A stretch of 64,000 nucleotides of DNA from Phyllostachys edulis. Its lineage: Eukaryota > Streptophyta > Magnoliopsida > Poales > Poaceae. Position 1 is the stretch's first letter. Every line of letters starts with the position of its first letter. The notes under the pieces are model-generated. The model was given only the letters and a program-made list of their open reading frames with translations, did not search any database and was not told the DNA's origin. The stretch lies in the NCBI GenBank assembly GCA_036346405.1, contig CM070553.1, positions 72,728,976 to 72,792,975 on the forward strand, read 5' to 3'. This document shows positions 1 through 12,394 of the stretch, in pieces. A program made the position numbers and the translations under genes.

Positions 1-2669
1 AATGCGGGTCTTATCATATTAAATGCATCCATATCGTGGTGTTTTACTGAATTGGGTCCTTAACCGTACCACGACATTTTTCTTTGTTCCTTCCCAAGCA
101 ACATACATTGTCCTTCCTCGTACCTTTTGCCCGAATTGTAGTGACACACCCGCCACTACCTACCTTTGACCCATTTCTATACTTATCCTTGACACGTATG
201 TTTCTAGTTTTCTTCACCATTTTGATTACAATTAGACCAAGAAATTCCACCATATCACCTTTCTTCACACTCTATTATCCTTGCTCTCGACCAGTGGCTC
301 CCAGGGAAAGCCTTGCTGCTCCCGACTTTCCCTCCATCCATTGTTTCTTCTTTTTCCTGGTAAGTCCCTTGGTGATCTGCTCCACTCTTGTTCTTATCAC
401 TCCACTGAGCTGATCGTGTCCTTCACAGGACCTCCTTTTGTGGACTTCTTGTGGATTTCTATAGACCTTGTGTGAGGACCTCCTCTCTGGACCTTGCGCA
501 AGAACCATTGCTCAGCACCTCTTTGCCTACTGCTTAGGTCACACCCCTGGGGTCTTTTGCCAAAGACCACCCTCCTCTGGTGAGTTTAGACCTCCTCCCT
601 AAGAACCTAGTCTGGAGTTTAGACCTCTCCTGTTGGTTGCGTTTTGGACTTCCTCTGGGGTTCTTTTGGTTTTCTTATTGTTCTTAATTGGATCTTTATT
701 TGAACCTTCTTTGAAATTGCTCCTTCATACGTGAAGATCGTGAAGACTCGAGGAGTGCGAGGTGTCTTGAAGGAGGATTCACAGGATAGTGAGCAAGGCA
801 AGTTACACTTTTGATGATATTGCACCGATAATTCAAATTATTTATGTCTGTTTTAACATGTCTTGCATGCCTATTTCTATCAAGATAGTTCAATACCGGT
901 TTTAACTTCATAGTTATACCCATTTCCTTTGTATGACCCCTGTTGATTTTGGATTGAGCTTATTGTCACCATTAGGTCAAACTTGGTTGATGCAGTAGTA
1001 TGAGCCAAGATCATTTGAAAAACATGTGCTTAGTTATGCTTAGATCAAACTTATTGATTTGGGGAAATCTTTACCAACATGACCAAATAATGTTTTAAAT
1101 GTTTTCACCATGACATTGGGATGTCATGGAGGTATGAAAATATTCTTTGGGTAAGCAAAGAAAATGAAAATGGGTTTTGACTGGGGCAAATTGGTTTGCT
1201 TGGCTGGTGCAATGTTTATGCACGGACTCTATCCTGGCTAAGGTGGAGGTCCAGGGGTTTGTGGAAGTTGCCCTAGTCATGTGAGGACCGGTCTTTGAGC
1301 GACCAACGCCATGCCTATAATGGGCTATGCCACAATCGTGCAACCACATGTCTCCAGAATGGGGCGTGGGACCTGGCTGATTAATTTGCAAAACTCTACC
1401 ATATGCTGCTCCATTGGAGGTGTGGGAGGTCTTGTTTGGCCAATGGTCTTTTATAACCTACTGTTCCCACTGGTGCAAGAGGGGGCTTCATTGGATTGCT
1501 ATCCACAGGGGTGAAACCTTAGCAAGGAGAGGCGTGGTGGAGCAATGCATTGTAAAGGCCTTGTCATGAGCTCTAGACCTCTTACCTTTGGAAGTGAGAG
1601 GTGGCATTGCGAATCTGGGACAAACTAGAGTACTCATGTCGTGTGGGTAAAGTGCACAACCTCTGCGAGTTAAATATATTGAATAGCCGTGTCCACGGTC
1701 ATGGGCGTCTTGGCAAAGGCCACTTGAAGTTAGATGTTGATTTGGGGTTTCGAAATGTTTGCTAAAACTATTTTTGGGATTTTATCCCATGGGTTTGGGC
1801 AGGGAGCCTAATGTCAGGAGGGTATCCTTCACCAATTCGTTGATGAATGCTACTCAACTGAAAAACTGCTTTGCTAAATGAATTTTAGATATTAAAGATC
1901 TGCTTTGGAACTTAGTAATGGTATTTGAAAGAAAATTGGCTTTGTGCAAAATAACCATATTATGCCATCCTTTGATTATCCATCTTTGCATGTCATGTTG
2001 CTAACCCACGGGTGTAACTTGCGAGCACGGTTGTTGTGCTCACTCTTGCTCATTGCAATCTTTGCCAGGAGAAGATACTGTCAGTGAAGAAGATCAAAGC
2101 AGCTAGGTTGTGCCCTCCAGTCAGCTGCATGTGGCGTGTTGATGGACCCTTTTGATTTCTTTTGTTTTCATGTATTTATGTTTGGCCCAAGGCCACCTTG
2201 TAAACAACCTTGTAAATGTTTTGCTTATATAAAGGTGTGTTCTGGATGTCACCACCATTGTGTATATCTTTGTGAAGAGCTAGCCATGATCCTTGGGACT
2301 AGCTCAAGTTTCCTGAAGGACCTTGGAGCAGGCTCGGTCCACCATGTCCTCATGAAGGGATGAACATGTGGGGTTACAGGTGGTCCCAGACCTCCACGAC
2401 CTCCTCTGGAGGGTTGTGGGAGGTCTTGGTACGCCCTCGGACCTCCTCGTTTGTTTCTACGTGGGGACATAGCAGGCCGTGGGTGCTCCTCGGTTCAAAG
2501 ACTCTCTCTCGGGTCATGTTCTCCTGGACCTCCAGGAGGTCTTGCTGGACCTCCTGGGTGGTCTTGGTGGACTGTCCGAGAGGTCCTTTATGGACCTCCT
2601 GGGAGGTCCTGATGGACTTTCCAGAGGTCCTGGAGGATCTCTCGGGTGCCCTAGGATTGGGTCGTCACA
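1..2669 (+). mobile_element. Partial long LTR (gypsy, Tekay-like), 3' part
   Basis: The stretch ends in GGGTCGTCACA at 2669, the same terminus (in the other orientation) as the 5.3-kb LTRs at 33269 and 42085. The text near 2030-2140 (a GTGCTCACTCTTGCT block, then a GAGAAGA..AAGATC segment) matches the corresponding part of solo LTR B near 18440-18510. No initiator-Met primer-binding site follows 2669, so this is a 3' LTR or a solo LTR rather than a 5' LTR. The last 300 bases are rich in GACCTCC/GGAGGTC, including a GACCTCCAGGAGGTC palindrome near 2527. Its start lies outside the window. The five bases after it are GGCCC, a possible target duplication that cannot be tested here. Confidence 0.75.
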
Positions 2670-4545
2670 GGCCCACAAGTAAGTGACTTATTAACGTAGC
2701 TAAGACATTCATTTAAAGCTAATCATTACCATTAACGCTAATCATCTTGCTACAGTTCCTGTCCACGTACAACAACGGAACTTCCCATTCCACGCATTTG
2801 CCTGGCGGCTCGCCGGCTCTACGCGCCACGGTGGAGCTGGCCAAGGCTCGAGATAGATCTTAATAATATCTTTATCTTGTGGAAGTGGTTCTGACAAGCG
2901 AGGTGGTCTAGAATGGCGGCTCGCCGGAGTTGGGCGGCGGCGTCTTTACGGCAATCATGCATGCTGTAAATGAGGTCCGTAGCGTTCAATCAAGCGGGTG
3001 CCACAGCTACCTAGAGGTCATACGAAGCTACCTGACTAGAGAGAAGGGACGGAGATGACCGGAGTTGACTTGGCGACGGTGAGGTCCATGGCGGTGCTGC
3101 GGTTCAAAGTAGAGAGGTCGCTCTGGAGAAGGAGAAGAGCAACAAGCTGTCGGATATGCTCAAGTGAGGTATAGAGATGGTGAAAACAGAGAGGATTGAG
3201 TAATGCCTTACCAGCTGGAGTGGGAGAGGAAGATTAGGTTTCTTCGGCCGAATTGAGCAAGATCCAAATTCGCGAGCTCCTATCAAGCAATAGCAAAATT
3301 GGTTGAGGGGAAATCTTACTTATGCTCATAGACACGACCTGATGCATAAGAATGAGCAAGAACCTCACCGGCAACAAAAAAACACCAAAAGGGTGCTGCT
3401 TGGTGCGCGCACTAGAACTGCCGAGAGCACGGTGGTGACCCGGAATCTATAAGCAACGACAAGGTTTCAAATGAGCAAAAATGGAAAAGGCATGCAAAGA
3501 TAAAGCCAGGTGACTTGGTTGCACGGATTTTACTGGAGAAATGAGCTCAAAGGAGCTTCCCTCTCCTCGGCAGCTAGAGGAGAAGTGAGCAAAAATGGAG
3601 GGCTAGGGGAGGTATTATCCTTGGGGAAGGACGGAGATGGCAACGACATCAAACGGAGGAGCTCGGGGACTGGTTTCCAGGGGCGGTGGATTGAAACCGT
3701 TGACGGAGCGTCGCAGGGCTTCGCGGCCGCGTGGAGCTCAACTCTTGTGTGCCTACGTGCGTGGAGACGAAGGAGCTGACCAGCGGAGCCCGCTGGTCAG
3801 TGGCACAATGCGGCGCGAGCCCGAGGGTGGTCCGGACCAAGTTTAAGTGGGGTTCAGTGGAATCAAGTCACTTGGCTAGGTCGTTTTTGTTAGGACCGTT
3901 TGATTTTGATCGGATGGCTCAGGTGTGTGGCTCGTTCCGACGGTCCAAACGGTCCAGTCGTTTTGGACGGCCCGATTAGGATCTAACGGCCCAGATTCGC
4001 CGCGCGTTTGAAGCGATAGGGCTCGGTTGGTTTGTTCGGACTGGCCGATCGGAACGCTTGCATGGAACACACGATCTTGATCAGACGGTCCTGATTGGCC
4101 CAAGTTAACCACAGTTGACTGATTTTGGTTTAACTGATTCTAATTTGACCAAGCCACTAAAATTAGAAATAAAATTCCTAAAATTTTGAAATAAATCAGA
4201 GGTGTTCCTCGGAAGGTCTAGTGCTCATAGAAATTCTTAAAATGTACTGTTCATGATATATTTTGTATAGTTTAAATTCAAACTTAGGGTAGGTCATTGA
4301 ATTGTGTTTGAATTTTATGAGGGTTGAAACTAGTCCCAAAAATTTGGGAAAAATTATATTTATTCTTGATAATTATTATAGTATTTGAATAAATTATTTC
4401 TAGAAGATCATCATAAGTTTTTGTTCCTATTTTAAATTGTGATTTCAAATTTGAAGTGTAGGTTTAACTTGAAAAAGATTTTCCAAGAGCAATAAATGAT
4501 GCAAATGTTTTTTTAAACATGATGCATGTTGATTATCATTAATTA
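2670..4545 (-). mobile_element. Internal fragment of a second gypsy-type LTR
   Basis: Read on the minus strand this has the usual grass gypsy LTR plan. An AT-rich start (4545-4140) is followed by a block of sequences related to CGGACGGTCCGAT (about 4110-3880). Then comes a GC-rich body (3850-2900) with no convincing gene. Neither terminus is visible: the left is cut by the LTR ending at 2669, and the right fades into the plant-mobile-domain sequence near 4545. Short open frames here have no recognisable domain. The call rests on overall composition and resemblance, not on paired ends. Confidence 0.45.
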
Positions 4546-4569
4546 ATTTGGGGATATGATAGTGGTCAT

Positions 4570-5657
4570 ACGTCGAGACGCTTTCCGTACGACCGGTGCC
4601 TCCTGACGGCACTGATTGACTGTTGGAGGCCAAAGACGCGCACGTTTCACCTTCTATGTGGGGAGATGACGCCAACCCTCCAGGACGTCACCTTCCTAAT
4701 CGGGTTGCCCTACGCTGGCTTCCCTCTGGCGGCGTACGACATCCCAGCCACATGGCGTATGGAGCTCCTAGCGAGGTTCTAGTACGTACTGCCGCTGGAC
4801 AGCGGGTACAGGGAGTTCAGCACCACCCACGGGCCGACACTGAGGTAGATCTGCCAGTTCTACATAAGTCTTCATAACTATTATCCTCTCGTATCAATTC
4901 ATTTGTGAACCTTGCTGATGTGTATATGTTTTCTTGCAGCCCGAGCGTATGACGGAGAATGCACCCGACAATATTGTTAGGAGGCACTTCGAGGCCTACC
5001 TGCTGTGGCTATTCGGGTGGGTCATGTTCATGGGGTCCCACGGCGACAGCATCGACAAGAACTACATCTGGTACGCACGTGAGCTGACCGACTGGTTGGT
5101 GGACAAGATCCAACCTTACGCTTGGGGTCCGGTGGTGCTGTGTTTGATGTACCACGGACTGTGCGACGTTTGCCACCAGATCCAGGACAACTCCATCCTC
5201 TTTGAATGCTCACTGCTTCTGCAGCTGTGGTCCTTCGACCGCTTCCAGATCAGATAACCACAACTGGACTTGGGAGTGTACACAGTCAGCTTATACGCCG
5301 AGGATGATCATGTGGACCGGCCGACCATAGGCACGGTGTGGTTCCGCTGACGGGTTAGTTTCATGAACATTTATTATTTTTCATAATGTAATCACAATTT
5401 CGTGTGCTATGTTTTCATTATTATATTCCACAGGTCACCTACACGCCGATCACTACGCACGCGTCGTACCCGGACTACGTTGCGATGTTCGATCAGTTGA
5501 CGGATGACCGCGTCATCTAGACACCGTACACTCAGGAGAAGGTGTACACGCGCGCGCCCAAAGGACTGTCGAGCCTGTGCACACGAGACTTCGTGTACTG
5601 GTACACGCGAAGGGCTTTGGTGCACGAAGTCTTCGTGGAGGAGTACTGGCGACAGTG
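4570..5657 (+). pseudogene. Plant mobile domain (PMD) gene, broken
   Basis: The PMD family (MAIL1/MAIN-like, PF10536) includes plant nuclear proteins and many transposon-borne relatives. At 4579-4870 the frame reads FPYDRCLLTALIDCW and then TFHLLCGEMTPTLQDVTFL, the family hallmark, ending with GLPYAG. A second block starts at about 4940 behind a CTTGCAG acceptor; it contains YLLWLFGWVMF, then DKNYIWYARELTDW, and a GLCDVC motif. A third block starts at about 5433 behind a CCACAG acceptor (VTYTPITTHASYPDYV) and ends at TGA 5655-5657. In-frame stops lie at about 4783 and 4843 in block 1, near 5255 and 5348 around the end of block 2, and near 5518 in block 3, so no full protein can be made. It has no visible first exon. 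PMD fragments are often carried by transposons, and here it is surrounded by LTRs. A captured copy is therefore more likely than a host gene. Confidence 0.75.
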
Positions 5658-6467
5658 AGTTCTGGGGACTGTTTTGGGCTGTTGAGCTTCCTGTCGCTAG
5701 GGGTTAGGCCCAGCGATAGGAGACTAGTTTTGTAATTTTTTTTAGGCAACTATTTATTTTTTAAATTATCTTTTAAAATAATATTTTTAAATTTTTTTTG
5801 TGAATTTGTTTACTTTTGGTTTTCGACCTATTGCTGCTGCAAATCGGAGGACTTGATGATCTTTTGTTTTCATTTTCGTCGCCGCGCTTGCTTTCATAGT
5901 TTCAATTCTTGCGCGTCGGCATCAGGTTTCCATTCCAAGAGGACAGCGCTTAAACAAGGAAAATATAGCCACGTTATGAAGCACGCGTAGAAAAGAGCAA
6001 TCTTCTCCGATACAATCACTTTTTGTAGGTGGCTAGATTGGTGTATTAACCAAAGGCAGCTAAATGCGTAAGCAACTGTTCAGATTAGACCTCCTGTCAC
6101 ATTTAGCCGCGTGCGCGTATAGTCTCTAGTACAATTCAAGTCAGTAAAACTTTTGACACTTATTTTGTTGCCAACTTACCATGCGTAATGTTTACCAACT
6201 GGAAAAGGTTTGAAGCTTACTTCGGCTGTTCTACCAATTCAAAAACGAATAATTGTCAGCATTACAGAGCAGAGAAACCATACAGGAATCGCCACATGTA
6301 CACGTGTGATTCTTATTATAAGCTTGGGGCACTTCAGGGGAGTAGGTGGCAGTTTTAGGACCGACAGATTGCATAATGTATTAATATTCACTGCCGATAT
6401 TCAGTTGTGAATTATGTGTCCCAAATCCCAATCGAACCTTCGTTTGGGTTTGAGCAAGCAACTCAGG
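5658..6467. other. Unassigned spacer after the PMD pseudogene
   Basis: No gene, LTR end or RNA gene is recognised. The first 50 bases contain a short imperfect inverted repeat (CCTGTCGCT near 5690 against AGCGATAGG near 5713), followed by an AT-rich run to about 5820. The remainder, to the start of the next LTR, is of average composition and may be remaining low-copy DNA or decayed transposon. Confidence 0.5.
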
Positions 6468-8228
6468 TGTAACACCTTAATTTTCGTGGCTTTTTAAAAA
6501 TTTTAAAATAAAAGGAGTCGGCTAAATTTTATTGAGTTGTTTAAAGCTTAATTTGAAATTAAAAAAATAATAATTTAGTATGAATAAACCAATCTTCAAT
6601 TAAATTCGAAACTGCTTTATTTGTTTGAGTTCCTCTGGTTCCAAGTTATTTTCTGGATTTTTCAAGTTCTTTTGTTATTTCTTGGAGTTCAATTTAATTT
6701 ATTTCTTTTCTGTTTTCCCAAAATTTCTTTCCTTATTGAAAAATTTAATTTAAAATAATTATTTTAAAAGTGTTGGATTTCTTTTGGAGATTCTGCAATT
6801 ATTTAAATCTAAGTCCGAAATTCAAATCCAAATACCAATTCTCAATTCAAATCCCATTTCCAAATCCAAATTCAAATTTCATAATTTGAATGTTTCCGCG
6901 AAATATCTTCGGGCCGAGCCCAACTCTTTTTCTCCAGCCCACACCTTTTCCCTTCTTCGTCTTTTTCCTTTTTCTTTCTTTCATTCTTTCCTTTCTTTCT
7001 TCCTTGCCCTTTTGCTCTGTTCTAGGTCAGGTCGCATGCTTGTTGCTCTCGGCCATGCCGCGCACCGCACCGCTTCGCTCGCCTTGCCCACCGGTGTCTT
7101 GAGCAGCGCCGCCCTTGCCACGCCTGATGTGCCGCACTGGCATTCCAACCTTGCCAGGTGCGCCGCCCGAGCTGCGTTGCCTGTGCATGTCCCACCCGTG
7201 ATGCACGTGCGCACCCCGCCTGTGCCACGCCACGTTCGCTTGGGCCATGCCTCCGCTCCGCCAGTGCCATCAACGCCCCTCTTCAGCACTCCTTAATGCG
7301 ATGTTGTTTCCCCTCATTTGATTCACGCCATCAAAGCCAGAGCCGAAATTGCCGCCAACGATTCCTTCCATGTTCGTGCCCGCTTGGTCCCCGACTTCGT
7401 CTATAAAAGGGATCCCTAGCACCCTCCTTCTCCCCTTCACACCTCTCTCCAACTCACATAGCCACCGAAGCTCCATTTCAATCAAATTCGTCGTCTTCCC
7501 GAGCGCTGGTCGCCACCTCGTCTTTTCCTCCCCTGTTGCCCAATCTTCTTCTCCAGTGAACTCCTCGTCGTTTGGACCACGTCACGTCATGTACCTGGTC
7601 TCCCTCCAGCCATCCCCCACCTCCTTTCGGCCGTACCATCGCTGTGGAGTGCCGTTGCCGCCGCCATCTGCCGCCGTCGCGCCGCCGCCTCGGCCCACCT
7701 CGGGCTACCCTGACCCACCCGAAGCACTCCCCATGCTCACGCCGTGCTTGTGCGCGCGCCCTCTTCCCCGCCGCACCACCGGCATCGCCGCACGCCCGTG
7801 CGACCTAGCCATCACCGTCCTTGCCGCCGCCTCCACAGTGCCGCCCCACACGCGCTGCCACCACCCGGGGGACCACCACCCCACTGGGGTTTCATTTTGA
7901 TGATTGCCGCCCGCAGCATGCCCGAGCACCTGCGCCCTCCTCTGTTTCTCCCATGTTTCTTCCTTCTTTCTTCTTTTGTCTCTCTAGCAATTGAGCCCCA
8001 TTTTCTAGCTAATTGATTTGTTATGTTAATAATGAAACGAAATATTCCCTCGTTCTCAATTTTTAGCAATTTCCTATCCCGACAAACTTTCGGATGTTCG
8101 TTCTCCTTCATACAAACTCTGATTCCGTCGATTCTTGTTCCTAAATTCATCTAAATTCAATATCTCTCTATTAGTACCTGTTTTATATTTTTAGATTTTA
8201 TTTGGATTTATCGTTATTTATTTGTCTC
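6468..8228 (+). mobile_element. Partial gypsy-type LTR, 5' part, cut by the Tat element
   Basis: It starts TGTAACACC at 6468, preceded by TCAGG, a possible 5-base duplication. The layout parallels solo LTR B: AT-rich beginning, pyrimidine tract (about 6950-7010), GC-rich body, TATA box and an AT-rich stretch (8030-8228). It stops abruptly at the terminus of the Tat element at 8229, so the remaining half should lie to the right of the window. The long frames at 6784-7296 and 7349-7900 have low-complexity, alanine/proline-rich content typical of spurious GC-rich LTR frames. I do not call them genes. Confidence 0.7.
7402..7408 (+). promoter_or_regulatory. TATA box of LTR 6468-8228
   Basis: TATAAAA, followed by GGGATCCC, sits downstream of the GC-rich block, the same position as the TATA of solo LTR B. 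This marks the U3/R part of the LTR and fixes its plus orientation. Confidence 0.6.
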
Positions 8229-8924
8229 TGTCGACTATCAAGTCGTCGATCTTACAAAATAAAAAGAGGAAAATGGCCAAGAGTTCTTGAGAGAGAATGG
8301 GATTAATCTTTTATTGCTATGAACTGGCTATTACAGGGGTGCCTTTGACCAGGCAGTGGACTAATCCTAATTACATTGAATGTAATGCTTGCTATATTGC
8401 AGAATCAAACTTGAAACATGAATCTAATGTCGATTGCTATGCTCCAATCCGATGCCCATTGTCTTTTGTGCTCCATCTTTAAGTAACCGTCGAAGAGGTG
8501 ACAGTTGCTCCTTAAAGAGGCGCCTGTTGGAAGTGCCGCGGCTGGTCGGAGCGAGGCAGCGGTTGATAAAGTATCAACTATTCAGTGGTTGTGCATCTGT
8601 GAGACACACAACCGTAGGGTGGTTGTTATTAGTGTCTTTAGATTATGAAATGTCGCGTGGTATGGACCAAATATGACATGTGTTTTATTCATCACATAGT
8701 AAGGAATATATCCAGAATTGGGTCCAGATGCCAGTTCGTAGCTTTTACTAGCAACCATCTGGTCGAGGACTGGGTACAGGACCTCATCCGACCAGGTTTC
8801 CCGCAATGTAACCTCTAGAATCCTTATGACCACGGGGGTCATGAGCCTTAGGGGTTACAACCATGAAGACATATGGTCTTTTATCATGTATTAAAGTAAT
8901 ACATAGAGATTTTAATCCTCGTCA
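8229..8924 (-). repeat. 3' LTR of the Tat element
   Basis: The outer end is at 8229. The inner end is placed at 8924 because the minus strand reads a purine-rich GGGGGCTAGC and then TGACGAGG, giving TG..CA termini and a 696-base LTR. 8229-8451 aligns with 58840-59058. The inner boundary is inferred, since the other LTR is interrupted before reaching it. Confidence 0.75.
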
Positions 8925-8940
8925 GCTAGCCCCCAAACTT
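8925..8940 (-). promoter_or_regulatory. Polypurine tract of the Tat element
   Basis: On the minus strand the sequence is AAGTTTGGGGGCTAGC, directly before the inferred LTR start. It would serve as the plus-strand DNA primer in reverse transcription. A second GGGGGCTA copy occurs at 20665-20672. Confidence 0.55.
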
Positions 8941-9147
8941 TAAATGAATTGGCTATGTGAACACTTTCTCCCGATGAAGTCATATCGGGCAGACCGTCAT
9001 TTAATGTCATGACACACGAGGTGGTCTGTATTCACTTTAAAGTTGAGAAGCTACCTTGGAACTCGAAAAGTTTTTATGTCCGTTGGAGAAAAGGTTTTGT
9101 CCATTGGACTTTTGGGTAACTCCCGATTGTGGTTAAAGAATGGTGGC

Positions 9148-9154
9148 TATAAAA
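9148..9154 (+). promoter_or_regulatory. TATA box of the antisense gene
   Basis: TATAAAA lies 144 bases upstream of the ATG at 9292, between the 3' LTR and the antisense gene and on the antisense gene's strand. This suggests the extra gene has a promoter of its own, separate from the LTR. Confidence 0.55.
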
Positions 9155-12100
9155 TCCTTTAGCACGGGGCTTAGGTTTTTACGCCTCCAGCTTTTCCTTC
9201 TACCCCTTTCATCTTGTTGCTAAGAATCTCTTCTGAACCCCTTTGTTCCTTTCCTCTAAATCCTTTTCCGACCACTGTTCTAAACCCAACCATGTCAGAT
9301 TTGATTACCAAGTGGCTGGTTTCTGATCTGAGTGATAAGAAGCTCAGGACTTTGGAGGAAATCGGGATGCTTTCAAAGAGGAATTTGATCAAATGGAGAT
9401 CAGTGGCTGGAGAACATTTTCTGAGCCGTGAGGAAGGGAAAATCCCTATTTTCCTTGCCTACATCTAGTGCGGACTGAGGTTGCTGGTTCACAAATTTCT
9501 TTCTTGGGACTTGGAGTAATATGGAGTCGAGTTGGTGAACTTGGCTCCAAACTCCATCGCCAACATCAGCATCTTCACCTACCTATGCGAGGCGTACCTA
9601 GGGATCCGACCAAATTTGAAGGTCTTCAGGTATTTTTACCGAATGGCGAAGTCAGGGAAGTCGGCGGCTGGACCTGGGGAGTGCTCGCTGTGCCTCCACG
9701 ATGGGAAGGCTGATGAGTACATCCAGATATACTCAAAATCTGTGTGGTCGTCATGGAAGAAGAATTGGTTTTATATGACGGTCACGAAGGACGACAGCCT
9801 CTACTTCATCGGCAAGAGGACGAACGAGAATATAAAGTGGAGGTCGACCAAGAAGAAGGAAGGATGGGTCGGAAGAGTGGTCGATGCCATTCAAGACCTT
9901 AGTGCCAAGGGATTGACTTCCTGGCATGTAGTTAGGGACTTTTCCTTGTGCTGGATTGTGAGCACCCGGATTTATTAAGCTCATAATACTTAGTCATCCA
10001 ATTGACCCTAGTATTATCAACCAAATAAACCCAGTCTCGAGAGATGTATACTCCCCAGAATGCAGTATACATACCTCACAACAAAAGAATGTATCAATTC
10101 CATACAACACATAGTACATAAGCAACAAACCAGAAGTTCATATTAATAAGGATAGGTTATTACAAAAGAGGGGCCTTCTGGCCAAATAACAACAAGTACT
10201 ACTAAGAATACACAATGAAGCAAAAGTGCCATAAAGATGGCTATAACACAAAGCCAATCAAGTGTGCCCTAACCCTAGGCATCGATTGGACCGCCAAGCT
10301 AGTCGTCGAAGAAGGCGCAACACATAGCACAAAAGTGAGGCTCTTGGAGCTCACCTCCTTCCTCTGCAACAAAAGCCACAAAATGCCACAACCACAGGCA
10401 GATGAGTACATAAAGTACTCCATAAGACTTACGTGTAAGATAACAGGGCCTATAACATATGCTACATGCAAGCTTTATGTAAGTGGAGGTTGTATGTCTC
10501 ATTTAGCATAAAGCAACATTTATTTGCAATAAGGTAATACATTTAAAGGCAAGTTATCAAATCTGTTTTTAACATTCAAATACCAAGTTTAACAATGATA
10601 ATAACAATAAGTAGATGACAACAACAATCCTGGAAGTGACTAACCCAATAGTCACCACAACAATAGCATGAATTACCCATTCATACCAACCATGTCAAGT
10701 TTTAATTAAAGGTTGTAGTCTAGTTCTCACGGGGCGTATCCGGCGTGTCCATAACTTAGGACGAGGCTATTCGAATAGTTTTAACCTGCATAGGTGTACC
10801 AATGTACCCACACGTCGCATCGCCTTTCCTTTAAGCACACTACCTTTGGTATGCCGGCACGGCTAAGTCCTACGAGACATTTCCAATGGACGATGCTAAT
10901 TAAGAGCCGCACAACCCACGGGGATAAGGACACAATAGACAGCCTAACCGGTTTGCCACTGCTCCATTCCCACACCACACACACACACATTTTATCTTTA
11001 AAACACACCAATCGAGCGACCCCAATTAGCACCGCCCAAAGTACTTAGTCAAGAGAGGTCCCATATCCCCCTCGTGTGGTTAGCACGCAAAAATTGCTCA
11101 GAACGGTGGCGCAAGTAACTCGGTCCTTAATGACTCAGGCATACTACCACATTCCAAAAACCACACCATCCCTCCAATATGCCCAAGTCCAAATCAAACT
11201 TTTATTTTCAGATTTTGACTTTACAAAATAACAAAGCACAAGTGCTAGACATATAGGAGTAATAATCAGTTTTGTGTGATCAAGACCATCGACTAAGTCG
11301 ATGATCGCCCATAACTACCGAAAACTAAGCATGTCTAAGCAATTTAAATCGAAACTACTAAGTGATAAGAGCTCATCCAACGAGCTCCCACCACAGCAAA
11401 TAACCTAGGCTCATGGTAGTAGAGGATAAACAATTCCTACAGATTATGCAACTATAGGCTTGCTAGCGATATTTTAACACAAAGTAGCATGCATACATAC
11501 AAGTAAAACAATATATTAAGCTTTAAAGTAATGGGACAATGATGGAAATGATCAAACTGCTTGCCTTGCTGTTGCTGGTCAAATTGTTGCTGAGGATCGC
11601 TCACGGGTTCAAAGTACTAAATCGACACCTAATCGGAAAGACGAAAACAATCGATAAGAACGATTTAAAACGACAAAGACAGCACCGCAAACGAACTCCA
11701 AACACTCTGAATTTTCTACAGAAGCAAGAGGGTGATTTTAGGAATTTAGCAACAAGAACCAATGGATTTGGATTCTCAATGCAAAAGATATGAGCAAAAC
11801 AATTCTGCTCAGCCCTAAAAATACCAAACTGCACTATTCACTAATCTAATTATGAGGCAACATTTTCTAGAAAAGTGGTGACACTGAAATTTTTACAGCA
11901 AAACCAGCACCTCATGAGATGAATAACACAATTGAGTTCATCTCATTTGGAGCTATATTGCACTTTCTACCATTTTTCAAAAACAAGAACTTGAACAAAA
12001 TTATAATGCACAAGTACTCTTTTCTACAACAGCAACAAGATCAAAGCTAATTTTCACAGTAATTTCGCTAATAGAGGAAGCCAACAAAGTTGGATTCACT

Positions 12101-12394
12101 CAAAACTAATCTACAGAGCATTAGTTATGTATTTTACAAGTTAAACACTATTTTGAGTGCACATTTACAGCTAGTTTTGAAACCTATTTGCAAAACCATG
12201 TTCGAGCTGAACTGGGCTCATAACCATTTTTTGATTGGAGCCCAGGTCAAGCCAGAACCAACAAAATTTGAATGACCTCCTTTGGATTTAAAACGAAAAA
12301 GATATGAAATTCTAAAGTTATACCTTATTTCAGCTTATAATTAAGACTTCACAGGAATTTCTAAAAACCACAAGGACATGGGAGGACATAGGCG

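Noticed and set aside
3510..4112. Overlapping frames on both strands
   Set aside because: They lie in an LTR fragment, show no family similarity, and several cover the same bases in different frames.
6784..7900. Possible host gene with two large frames (170 and 183 residues)
   Set aside because: They are low-complexity, GC-rich frames in an LTR that spans the TATA box, and no domain is recognised.
10970..10992. CA microsatellite
   Set aside because: It is only a few repeats long, within solo LTR A, and of no evident significance.
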